From positions 1 to 19,832 of the forward strand of contig JAKIUW010000040.1 of assembly GCA_021647365.1 (NCBI GenBank): a DNA stretch of 19,832 bases. Reading direction: 5' to 3'. Made by a program: the position numbers and the translations under genes. The notes beneath the pieces were generated by a model. The model was not told the DNA's origin, searched no databases, and worked only from the letters and a program-made list of their open reading frames with translations. The stretch is from Cocleimonas sp. (lineage in GTDB: Bacteria > Pseudomonadota > Gammaproteobacteria > Thiotrichales > Thiotrichaceae). How positions within the stretch are numbered: position 1 is the stretch's first letter; the number at the start of each line of letters is the position of its first letter. This document shows positions 8,632-16,852 of the stretch, piece by piece.

Positions 8632-9231
8632 TTACTTTTTTGTGGCAGATATTAGTTTTCTATCTACATTGATTTGAACCGTATACGATGCATTAGTAGC
8701 TTTGGGTAATTGTACACCAGTTCGCCATATAGTTTGATTTAGTTCTTTAAAAGAAGCGAAAGCACCTAGTGTTTTTGTGGAGGGATCTATTTCCAAATTT
8801 AGTTCTTTTGACTCTCCGCGTTTAAGGCTAACACTTTGCTTATTAATGAAGTCGGATCCTAGCGTTGCTTCAGTATCAGATACGAGGTCGGAAAGACGAG
8901 AGCTCAGAAATTTCCCACCTGACTTTAGTTGTATAACGGTGATTTGAATTCTTGATTGTGATAAGTTTTTTGTTGTTCTAATTTGCACTTTAGCAGTAGC
9001 TGCTTTTGCTTCTTGTATTTTAATTACCTCGGGCATTTTCGGTGTTTCTATTTTTGGCATTTCAGGTGCTTTGAGGGGGGGCTGTTCTTTCTTTTTTCCA
9101 CCAATTATCTCTCCTGTCTTAGCGACAAACTCTCCCGTATTGCTTACTAAGTCCCCCACTTTACTACAGCCCATTAGGAATGAGCTTGAACATAAAATAA
9201 TAAAAAGTGATCTTAGAAGTGGAGTATTCAT
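8632..9231 (-). CDS. tssJ: TssJ, outer-membrane T6SS lipoprotein
   Basis: 199 residues with a lipoprotein signal peptide. A short positive N-terminus and hydrophobic core lead to a lipobox LMGC with the lipidated cysteine at residue 22. Ser at the +2 position predicts outer-membrane sorting. The TssJ beta-sandwich domain occupies roughly residues 80-199, with the conserved pattern of a variable strand pair, an SDL-containing loop region and a VQLPKATN segment. Between lipid anchor and domain is a longer than usual linker (about 23-78) rich in Lys, Pro and Glu. A good ribosome binding site (AAGGA) precedes the ATG. It begins the envelope module (tssJ-K-L-M) and lies 196 bp downstream of hcp, beyond a terminator, so it may have its own promoter. 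Confidence 0.92.
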   Translation of the reverse strand: MNTPLLRSLFIILCSSSFLMGCSKVGDLVSNTGEFVAKTGEIIGGKKKEQPPLKAPEMPKIETPKMPEVIKIQEAKAATAKVQIRTTKNLSQSRIQITVIQLKSGGKFLSSRLSDLVSDTEATLGSDFINKQSVSLKRGESKELNLEIDPSTKTLGAFASFKELNQTIWRTGVQLPKATNASYTVQINVDRKLISATKK

Positions 9232-9316
9232 GATGTGTCCTTTAGTTTATCTTGTACACAGTATTTTAGACAAATTGTGTTTAATTATCATGCTAAATTT
9301 GTATTATTAACAGATT

Positions 9317-9340
9317 AAAGCACACCCCCCCACTTTTACA
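9317..9340 (-). repeat. 24-bp G7-containing repeat, copy 1 (downstream of hcp)
   Basis: Read on the minus strand, this starts TGTAAAAGTG, contains seven consecutive G's and ends TGTGCTTT. It is identical over all 24 bases to 19681-19704 on the plus strand. Relative to transcription, both copies lie just downstream of a T6SS gene (hcp here, tssH there) in the same sense. Here it follows the hcp terminator and is continued by AATC; the other copy continues GAATC. The 5' flanks are unrelated, so the TG edge is sharp. Confidence 0.9.
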
Positions 9341-9370
9341 TGGTTATTTTGCAAGAGCGTTCTTTTAATT

Positions 9371-9400
9371 AAAAAAATACCCGCAAAAAGCGGGTATTTT
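9371..9400 (-). terminator. Intrinsic terminator after hcp
   Basis: A perfect 11-bp stem (9374-9384 with 9390-9400, core TACCCGC/GCGGGTA) has a 5-base loop. On the minus strand it is followed by a run of seven U's in the transcript. It lies 28 bp past the hcp stop codon and should end or attenuate the tssA-B-C-hcp transcript. The plus-strand reading has only four U's, so the leftward direction is the likely one. Confidence 0.85.
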
Positions 9401-9427
9401 AAAACAAATGCAATATCTATAATCAGA

Positions 9428-9916
9428 TTATAGTTGCTTGTTTGTACGAAGATCCCAACCACGCTTAAGAGCAGCGCCAGGTGAGCCTTTCTCATCAATT
9501 GGTGTGTATTCCCAACTAATAGAACCATAAGACATTGCAACATTCTCGTGCGGACGAACGTCATCACCGGTATTATCACCAGTTGGCGTTACAGAACTAA
9601 CAATAATATCTTTTATTTCATATTTCATGAAAGTATGCTTTTTCCCAGACTCGAGACAAAACTCAAGTTGAGCCTTTGGGATGTGTTTACCATTCGAACA
9701 ATGTAGGTATAGCTCAGGTGTCGCTCTATCAATAACTTTTTTAATGACTAAGTCCTGAAACTCAGCACGTCCAGCGGTACGGCCGCCTGTTCTTGAAGCA
9801 GCAGAAATAGGCTGATTAACGCTATGATTGAAACTCAATATTTCGATCCAATCTTTGTGTTTGTCGTCTCGGCTTTCACCTTTTATACCTTCAATTTTAC
9901 AATAAATATGTGCCAT
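9428..9916 (-). CDS. hcp: Hcp, secreted tube-forming T6SS protein
   Basis: 162 residues, the normal length for the Hcp1 class, and without a signal peptide. Family landmarks are IEGIKGES near the N-terminus, LSFNHSVNQP, FQDLVIKKVIDRATPELYLHC in the middle, IIVSSVTPTG and the C-terminal ALKRGWDLRTNKQ. Hcp hexamers stack into the inner tube that is propelled with the spike and can carry effectors in its lumen. There is no C-terminal effector extension. A ribosome binding site (AAGGAT) precedes the ATG, and tssC ends 41 bp upstream. A strong terminator follows, fitting high expression of this structural subunit. The protein resembles P. aeruginosa Hcp1, which agrees with the HSI-I-like gene order. 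Confidence 0.97.
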   Translation of the reverse strand: MAHIYCKIEGIKGESRDDKHKDWIEILSFNHSVNQPISAASRTGGRTAGRAEFQDLVIKKVIDRATPELYLHCSNGKHIPKAQLEFCLESGKKHTFMKYEIKDIIVSSVTPTGDNTGDDVRPHENVAMSYGSISWEYTPIDEKGSPGAALKRGWDLRTNKQL

Positions 9917-9957
9917 TTTTATATCCTTCTATTATTAATAATTAAATAAACTCGCAA

Positions 9958-11448
9958 TTACCCGCCATCTTTTCCTGGTAGACGAGAAACCAGTGAAAGG
10001 GAAATAGTCATCCCTTCTAATTTGTAGTGAGGACTTAGGTGGAACCGAGCTTTGTAAAAACCTGGGTTTTCCTCGTCATCCTCTACTTGTACACGCGCTG
10101 CACTTAATGGACGCGTCGCTAAATCTTCTTCTGAAGCTGTTTCAGGATTAGGCTCTACATAAATGTTAATCCATTTTTGTAAATCTCTTTCCATTGCGCC
10201 TCGAGTCGTTGATGCTCCTATTTTATTTCGCACAATGTGCTTTAAGTAGTGAGCAAAACGACTGGTTGCAAAAATATACGACAGATTTGTTGCTAGTTTT
10301 GCATTACTTGTTGCATCTGGATCATCATACCTCACAGGTTCTTTTAGTGATGTTGCTTTAAAGAAAACGGCGTAATCAGTATTTTTATAATGTACTAGAG
10401 ACGTGATACCGTTATTGCTTAATTCTAGCTCACGACGATCGGTAATAGATATTTCTGTAGGGCATTTAGCATCAATGCCGCCTTCGGCAGTTTCGAAACT
10501 ATGAACAGGAAGACCTTCTACAACACCACCAGAGTCTAAACCAGCGATTTGTGATGACCAGCCATACATAGAGAATGAGCGGTTGATATTTACGCCCATT
10601 GCATAAGCAGCATTTACCCAGCTGTATTTAGAGTGATCAGTGCCATCAACATCTTCTTCAAAGGCAAATTCTTCAACAGGGTTTGTTTTTTCGCCATAAG
10701 GCATACGGCCAAGAAAACGAGGCATTGCTAACGATAAGTACTGGGCATCGGCAGATTGGCGTAGTGAATGCCATGACGCATATTGTGGCGCATCAAATAT
10801 TTGTCCAATATCTCTTGGGTTGCTTAATTCTTCCCACGTGTCCATATTTAAAATGGAGGGAGCAGCAGCGCCAATAAATGGGGCATGTGCAGCAGCAGCA
10901 ACATGTGACATTTCAGTCAACATTTCAACGTCAGGTACAGACTGATCAAAGTAATAATCACCAATCAAACAACCATAAGGTGCGCCATTTGCAGTGCCAT
11001 ATTCTTGTTCATAAAGCTTCTTAAATATAGGGCTTTGATCCCATTTTGTACCCTTAAAGCGCTTTAAGGTTTTAGCGAGTTCTGTTTTCGATATATTCAT
11101 CACCTTGATTTTCATCTGGGTGCTACTTTCAGTGTTATTCACTAGGTAGTGAAGCCCACGCCAAGAGTTTTCTAGTTTTTGAAACTCTTCGTTATGTATA
11201 ATCAAGCTTAATTGGTCGGATAATTTTTTATCAATCGCCGCTACCATGCTTTCAATGGTCTCAAAAGCATCTGCAGAAATCAGGTTGGCATTTCCTAGTG
11301 CTTGCTCTGCTAGTGTTTTTATCGCACTTTCAACTTCAGGTTTTGCTTCTTCTGTAGGTTTAAACTTTTCATCTAGTAGTGCAGAAAAGTCAAGAAAACC
11401 TGATTCTGCCTCTGCTTCTTCTTCAACAGCTTTATCTAATTCAGCCAC
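9958..11448 (-). CDS. tssC: TssC (VipB), large sheath subunit
   Basis: 496 residues, the standard length. Conserved stretches are easily seen: LENSWRGLHYLV near residue 95, GAPYGCLIGDYYF near 155, PFIGAAAPS near 190 and MPRFLGRMPYG near 245. The C-terminus (HLSPHYKLEGMTISLSLVSRLPG) is also typical. TssC pairs with TssB to build the contractile sheath around the Hcp tube, and its N-terminal helix is the site recognised by TssH after contraction. The N-terminus here is strongly acidic (AVEEEAEAES). It follows tssB after 19 bp and precedes hcp by 41 bp. Confidence 0.98.
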   Translation of the reverse strand: MAELDKAVEEEAEAESGFLDFSALLDEKFKPTEEAKPEVESAIKTLAEQALGNANLISADAFETIESMVAAIDKKLSDQLSLIIHNEEFQKLENSWRGLHYLVNNTESSTQMKIKVMNISKTELAKTLKRFKGTKWDQSPIFKKLYEQEYGTANGAPYGCLIGDYYFDQSVPDVEMLTEMSHVAAAAHAPFIGAAAPSILNMDTWEELSNPRDIGQIFDAPQYASWHSLRQSADAQYLSLAMPRFLGRMPYGEKTNPVEEFAFEEDVDGTDHSKYSWVNAAYAMGVNINRSFSMYGWSSQIAGLDSGGVVEGLPVHSFETAEGGIDAKCPTEISITDRRELELSNNGITSLVHYKNTDYAVFFKATSLKEPVRYDDPDATSNAKLATNLSYIFATSRFAHYLKHIVRNKIGASTTRGAMERDLQKWINIYVEPNPETASEEDLATRPLSAARVQVEDDEENPGFYKARFHLSPHYKLEGMTISLSLVSRLPGKDGG

Positions 11449-11467
11449 AATAAATTCTCCTTAATTT

Positions 11468-12013
11468 TTATTTATCAGATTCTTCTGTTGAAGATTCTGA
11501 ATCTTCTGATGATGGTTTCGCGCTTTCAAGCAACGACTTGAGTAATTTCTCATCCTTAAGAACATCGCTTAGCCATTCTTCCGCACTGGATTTTCCATCC
11601 ATGTATGACATAAGGTTTTTAAGTTCCTTACGAGCTGCAAGTAATTCTTTTACACCATCAACATTCTTAGCTACTTCAACAGGATCGAAATCTTCCATTG
11701 ACTTAAATGTTAAGTCTACAGGGATCTTCCCTCCGTCTTCAGATAAAACATTGTCCACTTGAAAAACCGCACGAGGCTCAATGGCCGCAAGACGGTCATC
11801 AAAATTATCTACATCTATTTCCATGTAATCTCTATCACGAACAGGTCCTGCTTCTTTTCGTGATTTTCCAGAAAGGTCAGACATAACTCCCATTACAAAT
11901 GGCAAGTCAACCTTGCGGACAGCCCCATTTGTTTCTGTCTCGTATTCTATTTGTACGCGTGGTGCACGATTCCTGCCTATCCACTTTTGTCCTGAATTAT
12001 CACCCTTTGCCAT
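11468..12013 (-). CDS. tssB: TssB (VipA), small sheath subunit
   Basis: 181 residues, soluble. The N-terminal domain shows the conserved RAPRVQIEYE, LPFVMGVMSDLSG and a DRDYMEIDVDNFD block with RLAAIEPR, all typical of TssB. The C-terminal tail after about residue 165 is a Ser/Glu/Asp-rich low-complexity extension. TssB and TssC interlock by strand exchange to form the sheath. A ribosome binding site (GGAGAAA) precedes the ATG. tssA ends 46 bp upstream and tssC begins 19 bp downstream, so the two sheath genes are tightly coupled. Confidence 0.97.
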   Translation of the reverse strand: MAKGDNSGQKWIGRNRAPRVQIEYETETNGAVRKVDLPFVMGVMSDLSGKSRKEAGPVRDRDYMEIDVDNFDDRLAAIEPRAVFQVDNVLSEDGGKIPVDLTFKSMEDFDPVEVAKNVDGVKELLAARKELKNLMSYMDGKSSAEEWLSDVLKDEKLLKSLLESAKPSSEDSESSTEESDK

Positions 12014-12059
12014 AAGAAGTTTCTCCTTTAGTATATGTAAGTTTAATTATAGTAGTGTT

Positions 12060-13094
12060 TTAATATTCTTCAGAATTATTTTCAGTTCGACCAAACACGG
12101 GCTCTGTCATCGAAACGCTATCTGGAACCAGCTCTTCCAACACCTCAAGAAAATCTTTATGGACTATACCCTTAGCTCTCTTTAGGAGCAACGGTATAGG
12201 GCTAGACGGTTCATTTGTTTCGTAATAATTACAAATCATATCTAATAACTTAATTACATCATCACGACTTTGAACTGATCCTGAGTTTTTTAATGTGTGA
12301 ATATTACTGTTTGGGGCACTTGTATCAGTTGTTTGGTTGTTCTCTTTAGTTGGAGGCTTCTCAGCATTAGGGCTAAGCTCTGACAGGGCAGATATTCCTT
12401 CCTGAAGGTTTGGTAATAGATAAGTATCAAAGTCTATAAATGCTATTTCTGTTTTTTTCAACAGTAGTTCTTTAATATTATCGGCTATTTTTTGAGCTGT
12501 TATGAAGTGCTCTAGTGCAACATCAACTTGCTTTTTTTCTTCGGGAGAGAGTGCGTCGAATATATCTTTTGGTGGTTGCTTGTCAGCGACTACATCCCCT
12601 TTTTGAAAAGAAACCAAGTCTTCTAAAAAGTAAGGATCCATACCATTGAAGCTAAGAAGAGGGCATTTCTTTCTTAGTGGTAAAACTACAGAGGACCAAC
12701 TTCCAAATTCCGCAACGGCATTGATTCTATCAGCAAACTTTTCATCAGGGTCATCTTTGTCTTCAGGTGGGTATACGCAATCCCAGTACTTATCTATATA
12801 TTCTTCTGTTAAATATAAACCTTGAACAAGGCCTTCTATAGGTGATTTTTCAGTTTGTAGTAATGTTCGGCTAAAGCGAGAGAGTAATCGCAAGTCTTTG
12901 GTTGTTGAAAGTATTTTTTGTATATCTTTTTTTAATTTTTTCCACTCGCGCGATTCATTAGCTTGCTCAATGTCACGCTCAATACGCATGTACTCTTCGT
13001 CACTATTCCCGTCAAGATCTTCTCCACAGGGAGCAACATTAGTGATTGGGGCAAGAAAGCCTTGTAAATGTTTAAATTGCGCTAAGTCATCCAT
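12060..13094 (-). CDS. tssA: TssA, T6SS assembly/cap protein
   Basis: 344 residues with an ImpA_N domain at the N-terminus (LAPITNVAPCGEDLDGNSDE, from residue 14). A C-terminal SRDDVIKLLDMICNYYETNEPSSP stretch, broken here by an intervening low-complexity linker upstream (about 235-270), is typical of short TssA proteins such as P. aeruginosa TssA1. TssA recruits baseplate and membrane complex and coordinates tube and sheath growth. It is the first gene of the leftward operon. An in-frame stop two codons before the ATG fixes the earliest possible start. The only purine-rich stretch upstream (GAGGA) is about 17 bases away, too far for a normal ribosome binding site, so initiation may be weak. 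Confidence 0.95.
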   Translation of the reverse strand: MDDLAQFKHLQGFLAPITNVAPCGEDLDGNSDEEYMRIERDIEQANESREWKKLKKDIQKILSTTKDLRLLSRFSRTLLQTEKSPIEGLVQGLYLTEEYIDKYWDCVYPPEDKDDPDEKFADRINAVAEFGSWSSVVLPLRKKCPLLSFNGMDPYFLEDLVSFQKGDVVADKQPPKDIFDALSPEEKKQVDVALEHFITAQKIADNIKELLLKKTEIAFIDFDTYLLPNLQEGISALSELSPNAEKPPTKENNQTTDTSAPNSNIHTLKNSGSVQSRDDVIKLLDMICNYYETNEPSSPIPLLLKRAKGIVHKDFLEVLEELVPDSVSMTEPVFGRTENNSEEY

Positions 13095-13348
13095 GATTTA
13101 TAACTTGTATATCCTCTACGGTATATGGAGATCGGAGTAACACCAAGCTTAAAAAAACATTAATAGTTGTTTGATTGCTGATATATACTTCTTTTATATG
13201 GCAGGTAATAATGTACTATTCAACATTAAAATACAATTGTATAACAAAGAAAATGAATCAAATATGAATAATGATAAAATATACTGGTTATTATTACCCA
13301 ATGGGTTGCGACTATTTTATAATTAGAATGATTTGATAAGGGTTTTGA
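13095..13348. promoter_or_regulatory. Divergent promoter region between tssA and tssE
   Basis: This 254-bp, very AT-rich region separates the two divergent T6SS transcription units and must contain both promoters. A TATAAT lies at 13318-13323 ahead of tssE, without a convincing -35 at standard spacing. A 12-bp perfect palindrome (ATACAATTGTAT) at 13231-13242 sits near the centre and could be an operator, though such palindromes also arise by chance in AT-rich DNA. I searched both strands by eye for a sigma-54 GG-N10-GC arrangement and saw none. Confidence 0.55.
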
Positions 13349-13846
13349 ATGCACAATATTTTACCATCATTACTAGATCGCTTCTTAAAGGAGGATATCC
13401 AAAGTCTAGCATTTGACTCACTCAAAGATAGTGTGCGGCGGGATTTGCAATCTTTGTTAAATACCCGCACGCTCGACAGTCTCGAAAAACAAGTCTCAGA
13501 TTTCGATGAAGTAGTTACTTCAACAGTTAACTATGGAACAAAAGATTATTCGGGAATGGCTAATGGTAAAGTCAGTATGGCTGATGTAGCTGACATGGTT
13601 TATCAATCCATCTTGGATTTTGAGCCAAGAATTATCCCCGAAAGCCTCCAGGTTGTACCCTCTTCAAGTTCGGGCGATCCTACGCAAGGGTTGGATAAGT
13701 TGACCAAAGAAGAACTTGGAAATATTATGAAAAAAGGATCGTTTGATTTTGTTGTTAGAGGAGCTATTTGCTCTGACCCAACTCCTCTCGAGTTTCAATT
13801 TAAAACAGCATTAAATGTTGCTGATGGTGACTTTAAGCTCACTTGA
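13349..13846 (+). CDS. tssE: TssE, gp25-like T6SS baseplate protein
   Basis: 165 residues, homologous to T4 phage gp25. It begins with the typical PSLLDRFL motif. An arginine-rich patch and the gp25 core follow, including an SRV-like VSDFDEVVTSTVNYG region and the conserved FEPRI near residue 91. Most family members have a YGLPD-type motif at the NYG position; here it reads NYGTKDYSG. TssE sits in the baseplate wedge with TssF and TssG and starts sheath polymerisation. A ribosome binding site (AAGGG, six bases of spacing) precedes the ATG. It is the first rightward gene, 34 bp before tssF. Confidence 0.94.
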   Translation: MHNILPSLLDRFLKEDIQSLAFDSLKDSVRRDLQSLLNTRTLDSLEKQVSDFDEVVTSTVNYGTKDYSGMANGKVSMADVADMVYQSILDFEPRIIPESLQVVPSSSSGDPTQGLDKLTKEELGNIMKKGSFDFVVRGAICSDPTPLEFQFKTALNVADGDFKLT

Positions 13847-13880
13847 GCTTGTAGTAATACGTAGGATAAATAAATAGTTA

Positions 13881-15830
13881 ATGGATTCAAGATTACTCAA
13901 AATTTATAATGATGAGCTCTTTTACATTCGTGAAATGGGAAAATTATTTGCTGAAAGCAATCCTGGGGTGGCCTCGCAACTAGACTTGGGTAAAGATACC
14001 TGCGCGGATCCTTATGTAGAAAGACTTCTAGAAGGATTTGCCTTTTTAACAGCTCGCGTTCAATTGCAATATCAAGAAGAATACCCTAACTTTACTCAGC
14101 ACTTGCTTGAGATTATTTATCCAGGTTACTTGTCACCAACGCCATCTATGACCATTATTGAATTTGATGCAGACGAGGATGGAGCGCTTTCCATTGAAGG
14201 TGCTGAAGTAAAAAAGCAATCAAAAATACTTACACCTGAAATACCCGAGAGAAAAACCAGTTGCGAGTACCGTACAGCTCATAGTATTGAACTTTGGCCT
14301 ATTAAGGTGGAAGAAGCTCATTACATCGTAGCAGGAGATTTGGATAAATCTATCACCAAGGTTGCCCAAAGTGATATTGCGACGAACACAAAATCTTCTA
14401 TTCACATTAAGCTAAAAACAACGGTAGCTGAAAAACTCAATCAATTTTCAGATATGGATGAAATCGTTTTTTATATAAATGGCAGTGAGAATATCCCTGG
14501 CAACCTGTACGAAAACTTATTGGGCAACTGTTTAGGTATTATTGCCCAAGGTCCTTCCAAAACAGTTACTCATTTTTTTAAAAATGAACATATTGAGCCG
14601 ATGGGTTTTGAAGATGAGAATGCTTTATTATCAACAAAAAACAGCTCATTTCAGGGTTACAGGATATTAAAGGAATATTTTTCTTTTTCTGAACGATTTA
14701 TGTTTATTAAGCTTTCTAAACTAAAGTATATTTTAAGCCAGTTTAATACTAATGAAATTGATCTTTATTTTATGTTGGATGAAATTAATCATAACTTAAC
14801 AAACAAGGTTGATAAAAGTAATTTCAAACTACATTGTGCTCCTGCAATAAACTTATTTAAGCGAACAGCAGACCGCGTACACCTTACTAAGGATGTTAGG
14901 AAAAAAGCAACAGAGAAAAAGTCACTTTCTCATTACATGCCAGGGCATCCTGTAATTGTTGATAAAACACGCTCACGAAACTATGAAGTACATAGTATTA
15001 ATAGGGTCTCTGGTGTTGGTAGTTTTGAAAAAGGTTCTCAAGATTTTCAGCCTTTCTATTCATTAAATAATGAAACGATAAATAATAAAACCCAGCGCTT
15101 TTATACGCAGACACGTAAACCAGAGCTTAAGGTGGCGCACGTTAAAGAAAAATATAATGCCCATGATGTGTATATCTCTTTAAGTGATGAAAAAACACAT
15201 CTACCTTATTCTGGCGATATAAATGAACTCAGTGTTGAGGTTATGTGTACCAATCGAGGGCTTCCATTATTCCTTGGTTCACAGAGAACCACTCTAAATA
15301 TTATAGGGCAAAGTCTTCCGTTGAAGACCAATGGTGTTAAGAATATTACGCGCTTCACGCCGCCTCAGCCGGCACATTCCTACGGCGAACATAGTTGGCG
15401 CCTTATTAGTCAGTTATCACTTAACTATTTGTCACTTACGGATAAAAACAATAATAAGGAAAATGTAAATACACTGAAAGAAATATTACGCTTGCATACC
15501 CCTGCCTTTGCTCCGAGTGATTCGGGTAAGTCAAAATATGTGATTGAGAATCAGATAAATAGAGGTATTCACGACCTAGAAACAAAGCAAATAGTTCGCC
15601 AGCTTATTATAGAAGGTAGAGCGGCCTATGCTCGTGGTCTTGAAATTACCGTGACATTGGAAGAGGAAGCATTTGAAGGTGGAAGCGCCTTTTTGTTTGG
15701 TGCTGTACTGGAGCAATTTTTTGCAAAATATGTTTCAATTAATAGCTTTACACAAACCATCATAAAAACCATAGAACGTGAAGAGATAATGAAATGGCCG
15801 ATAAGAACAGGCAAATCTCCGATACTCTAG
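13881..15830 (+). CDS. tssF: TssF (VasA family) baseplate wedge protein
   Basis: 649 residues, close to the family norm. The N-terminus is characteristic: a YNDELFYIREMGKLFAE start, then NPGVASQLDLG, then DPYVERLLEGFAFLTARVQ. Further support comes from EEYPNFTQHLLEIIYPGYL and, near the end, a region matching VEVMCTNRGLP and FAKYVSINSFTQT. TssF forms the bulk of the baseplate wedge with TssG and binds the spike. Its last 37 bp overlap tssG in another frame. Confidence 0.96.
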   Translation: MDSRLLKIYNDELFYIREMGKLFAESNPGVASQLDLGKDTCADPYVERLLEGFAFLTARVQLQYQEEYPNFTQHLLEIIYPGYLSPTPSMTIIEFDADEDGALSIEGAEVKKQSKILTPEIPERKTSCEYRTAHSIELWPIKVEEAHYIVAGDLDKSITKVAQSDIATNTKSSIHIKLKTTVAEKLNQFSDMDEIVFYINGSENIPGNLYENLLGNCLGIIAQGPSKTVTHFFKNEHIEPMGFEDENALLSTKNSSFQGYRILKEYFSFSERFMFIKLSKLKYILSQFNTNEIDLYFMLDEINHNLTNKVDKSNFKLHCAPAINLFKRTADRVHLTKDVRKKATEKKSLSHYMPGHPVIVDKTRSRNYEVHSINRVSGVGSFEKGSQDFQPFYSLNNETINNKTQRFYTQTRKPELKVAHVKEKYNAHDVYISLSDEKTHLPYSGDINELSVEVMCTNRGLPLFLGSQRTTLNIIGQSLPLKTNGVKNITRFTPPQPAHSYGEHSWRLISQLSLNYLSLTDKNNNKENVNTLKEILRLHTPAFAPSDSGKSKYVIENQINRGIHDLETKQIVRQLIIEGRAAYARGLEITVTLEEEAFEGGSAFLFGAVLEQFFAKYVSINSFTQTIIKTIEREEIMKWPIRTGKSPIL

Positions 15831-16828
15831 GGGATTTTGAGGATTATGCATACGTATACAATTTTTTTGCTGCGTTACGCTTAATTGAAAGTCAGAGAAA
15901 AGATAAGTCACGCTTGGGCGAAAACCGCTCGCCTAAAAATGATCAAGTGTTTTTTGGTCAAAAAGTAAGCCTATCATTTGCTCCTGCTACAATCGCAGAA
16001 CTTAGAAGAAACAAAAAAAAGCCCTCAGAAGCATGGCTAGATGTGAATTTTTTTGGTCTAATGGGCCCCAATGGGCCATTACCTAAGCACCTCACAGAGT
16101 TATTTCTTTCTGAAATGGTGGGTAATAAAAGGCCACAGTTTTTAGACTTCTTAAATCTTTTTAATCATCGGCTCATCAGTCTTTTTTACCGTACTTGGGC
16201 AAATAAAGAGCCAACCACGCAAAATGATATACCCGAGCATAATAAGTTTAAGCTATATTTAGGTGCGCTTGCGGGTTACGCACAGCCTGAACAGCATCAT
16301 CGCGATCAAATGTCTGATTATGCAAAATTCAGGTACGCAAGATTTCTTGGTGGAAAAACACGCTACAAAGAAGGCATTGAATGCATGATTACCGATATGT
16401 TTGGCATTCAAACACGTGTGGAAAATTTTGTGGGTGAGTGGCTAAAAATACCTGAAGATGATTTGTGTAAAATTGAATCAGGCCCTTATGGGAAAAGATT
16501 AGGAATTAATGCTACACAAGGGCGATACAGCTGGCAGTGCCAGTATAAATTTAGAGTAATTTTGGGCGCAATGGATCTCAATGACTTTAAAAAGCTATTA
16601 CCAGGGGAAAAATTAGCAACCCAGATAAATGATACCATCCGTAATTATGTGGGCTTGGAGTTTCAATGGGATATAGTTTTATTGTTAGAGCAAAAAGAAA
16701 CACCAAAACTGTTATTAAAAAAAGATAGCTATAGACAGTTAGGATGGACTACTTGGTTAAAAAATAAAGAATTAAAAGATAATGGTCATATTGCTGACAT
16801 ACACTTAAACAGTGAGCAATTTACGTAA
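15794..16828 (+). CDS. tssG: TssG (VasB family) baseplate wedge protein
   Basis: 344 residues. Recognised by VYNFFAALRLIE at 21-32, GQKVSLSFAPATI at 55-67 and the signature FFGLMGPNGPLPKHLTE at 86-102. A YRTW stretch and the LGGKTRYKEGIECMITDMFG region are also present. TssG bridges TssF and TssK in the baseplate. An in-frame stop upstream at about 15778 and the absence of other start codons between it and 15794 support this ATG. It lies inside the tssF reading frame (37-bp overlap) with only a weak GAAGAG upstream, so coupled translation is likely. tssH begins 24 bp after its stop. Confidence 0.95.
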   Translation: MADKNRQISDTLGDFEDYAYVYNFFAALRLIESQRKDKSRLGENRSPKNDQVFFGQKVSLSFAPATIAELRRNKKKPSEAWLDVNFFGLMGPNGPLPKHLTELFLSEMVGNKRPQFLDFLNLFNHRLISLFYRTWANKEPTTQNDIPEHNKFKLYLGALAGYAQPEQHHRDQMSDYAKFRYARFLGGKTRYKEGIECMITDMFGIQTRVENFVGEWLKIPEDDLCKIESGPYGKRLGINATQGRYSWQCQYKFRVILGAMDLNDFKKLLPGEKLATQINDTIRNYVGLEFQWDIVLLLEQKETPKLLLKKDSYRQLGWTTWLKNKELKDNGHIADIHLNSEQFT

Positions 16829-16852
16829 AAAGTATAATAAAGGAGAGAAGAG

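Noticed and set aside
9245..9273. Possible sigma-70 promoter for tssJ (TTGTCT with ATAAAC or GATAAA)
   Set aside because: The -10 match is poor and the predicted start would leave almost no leader before the ribosome binding site.
9307..9579. A 90-codon minus-strand frame overlapping the end of hcp
   Set aside because: It runs out of frame through hcp, the terminator and the G7 repeat and has no recognisable protein features.
9931..9942. Palindrome ATTATTAATAAT between tssC and hcp
   Set aside because: It is composed only of A and T in an AT-rich gap and has no supporting context as an operator or terminator.
13095..13348. Possible sigma-54 promoter upstream of tssE (TGGCAGG near 13199)
   Set aside because: The required GC at -12 spacing is missing in this and in every other GG-containing position I checked on both strands.
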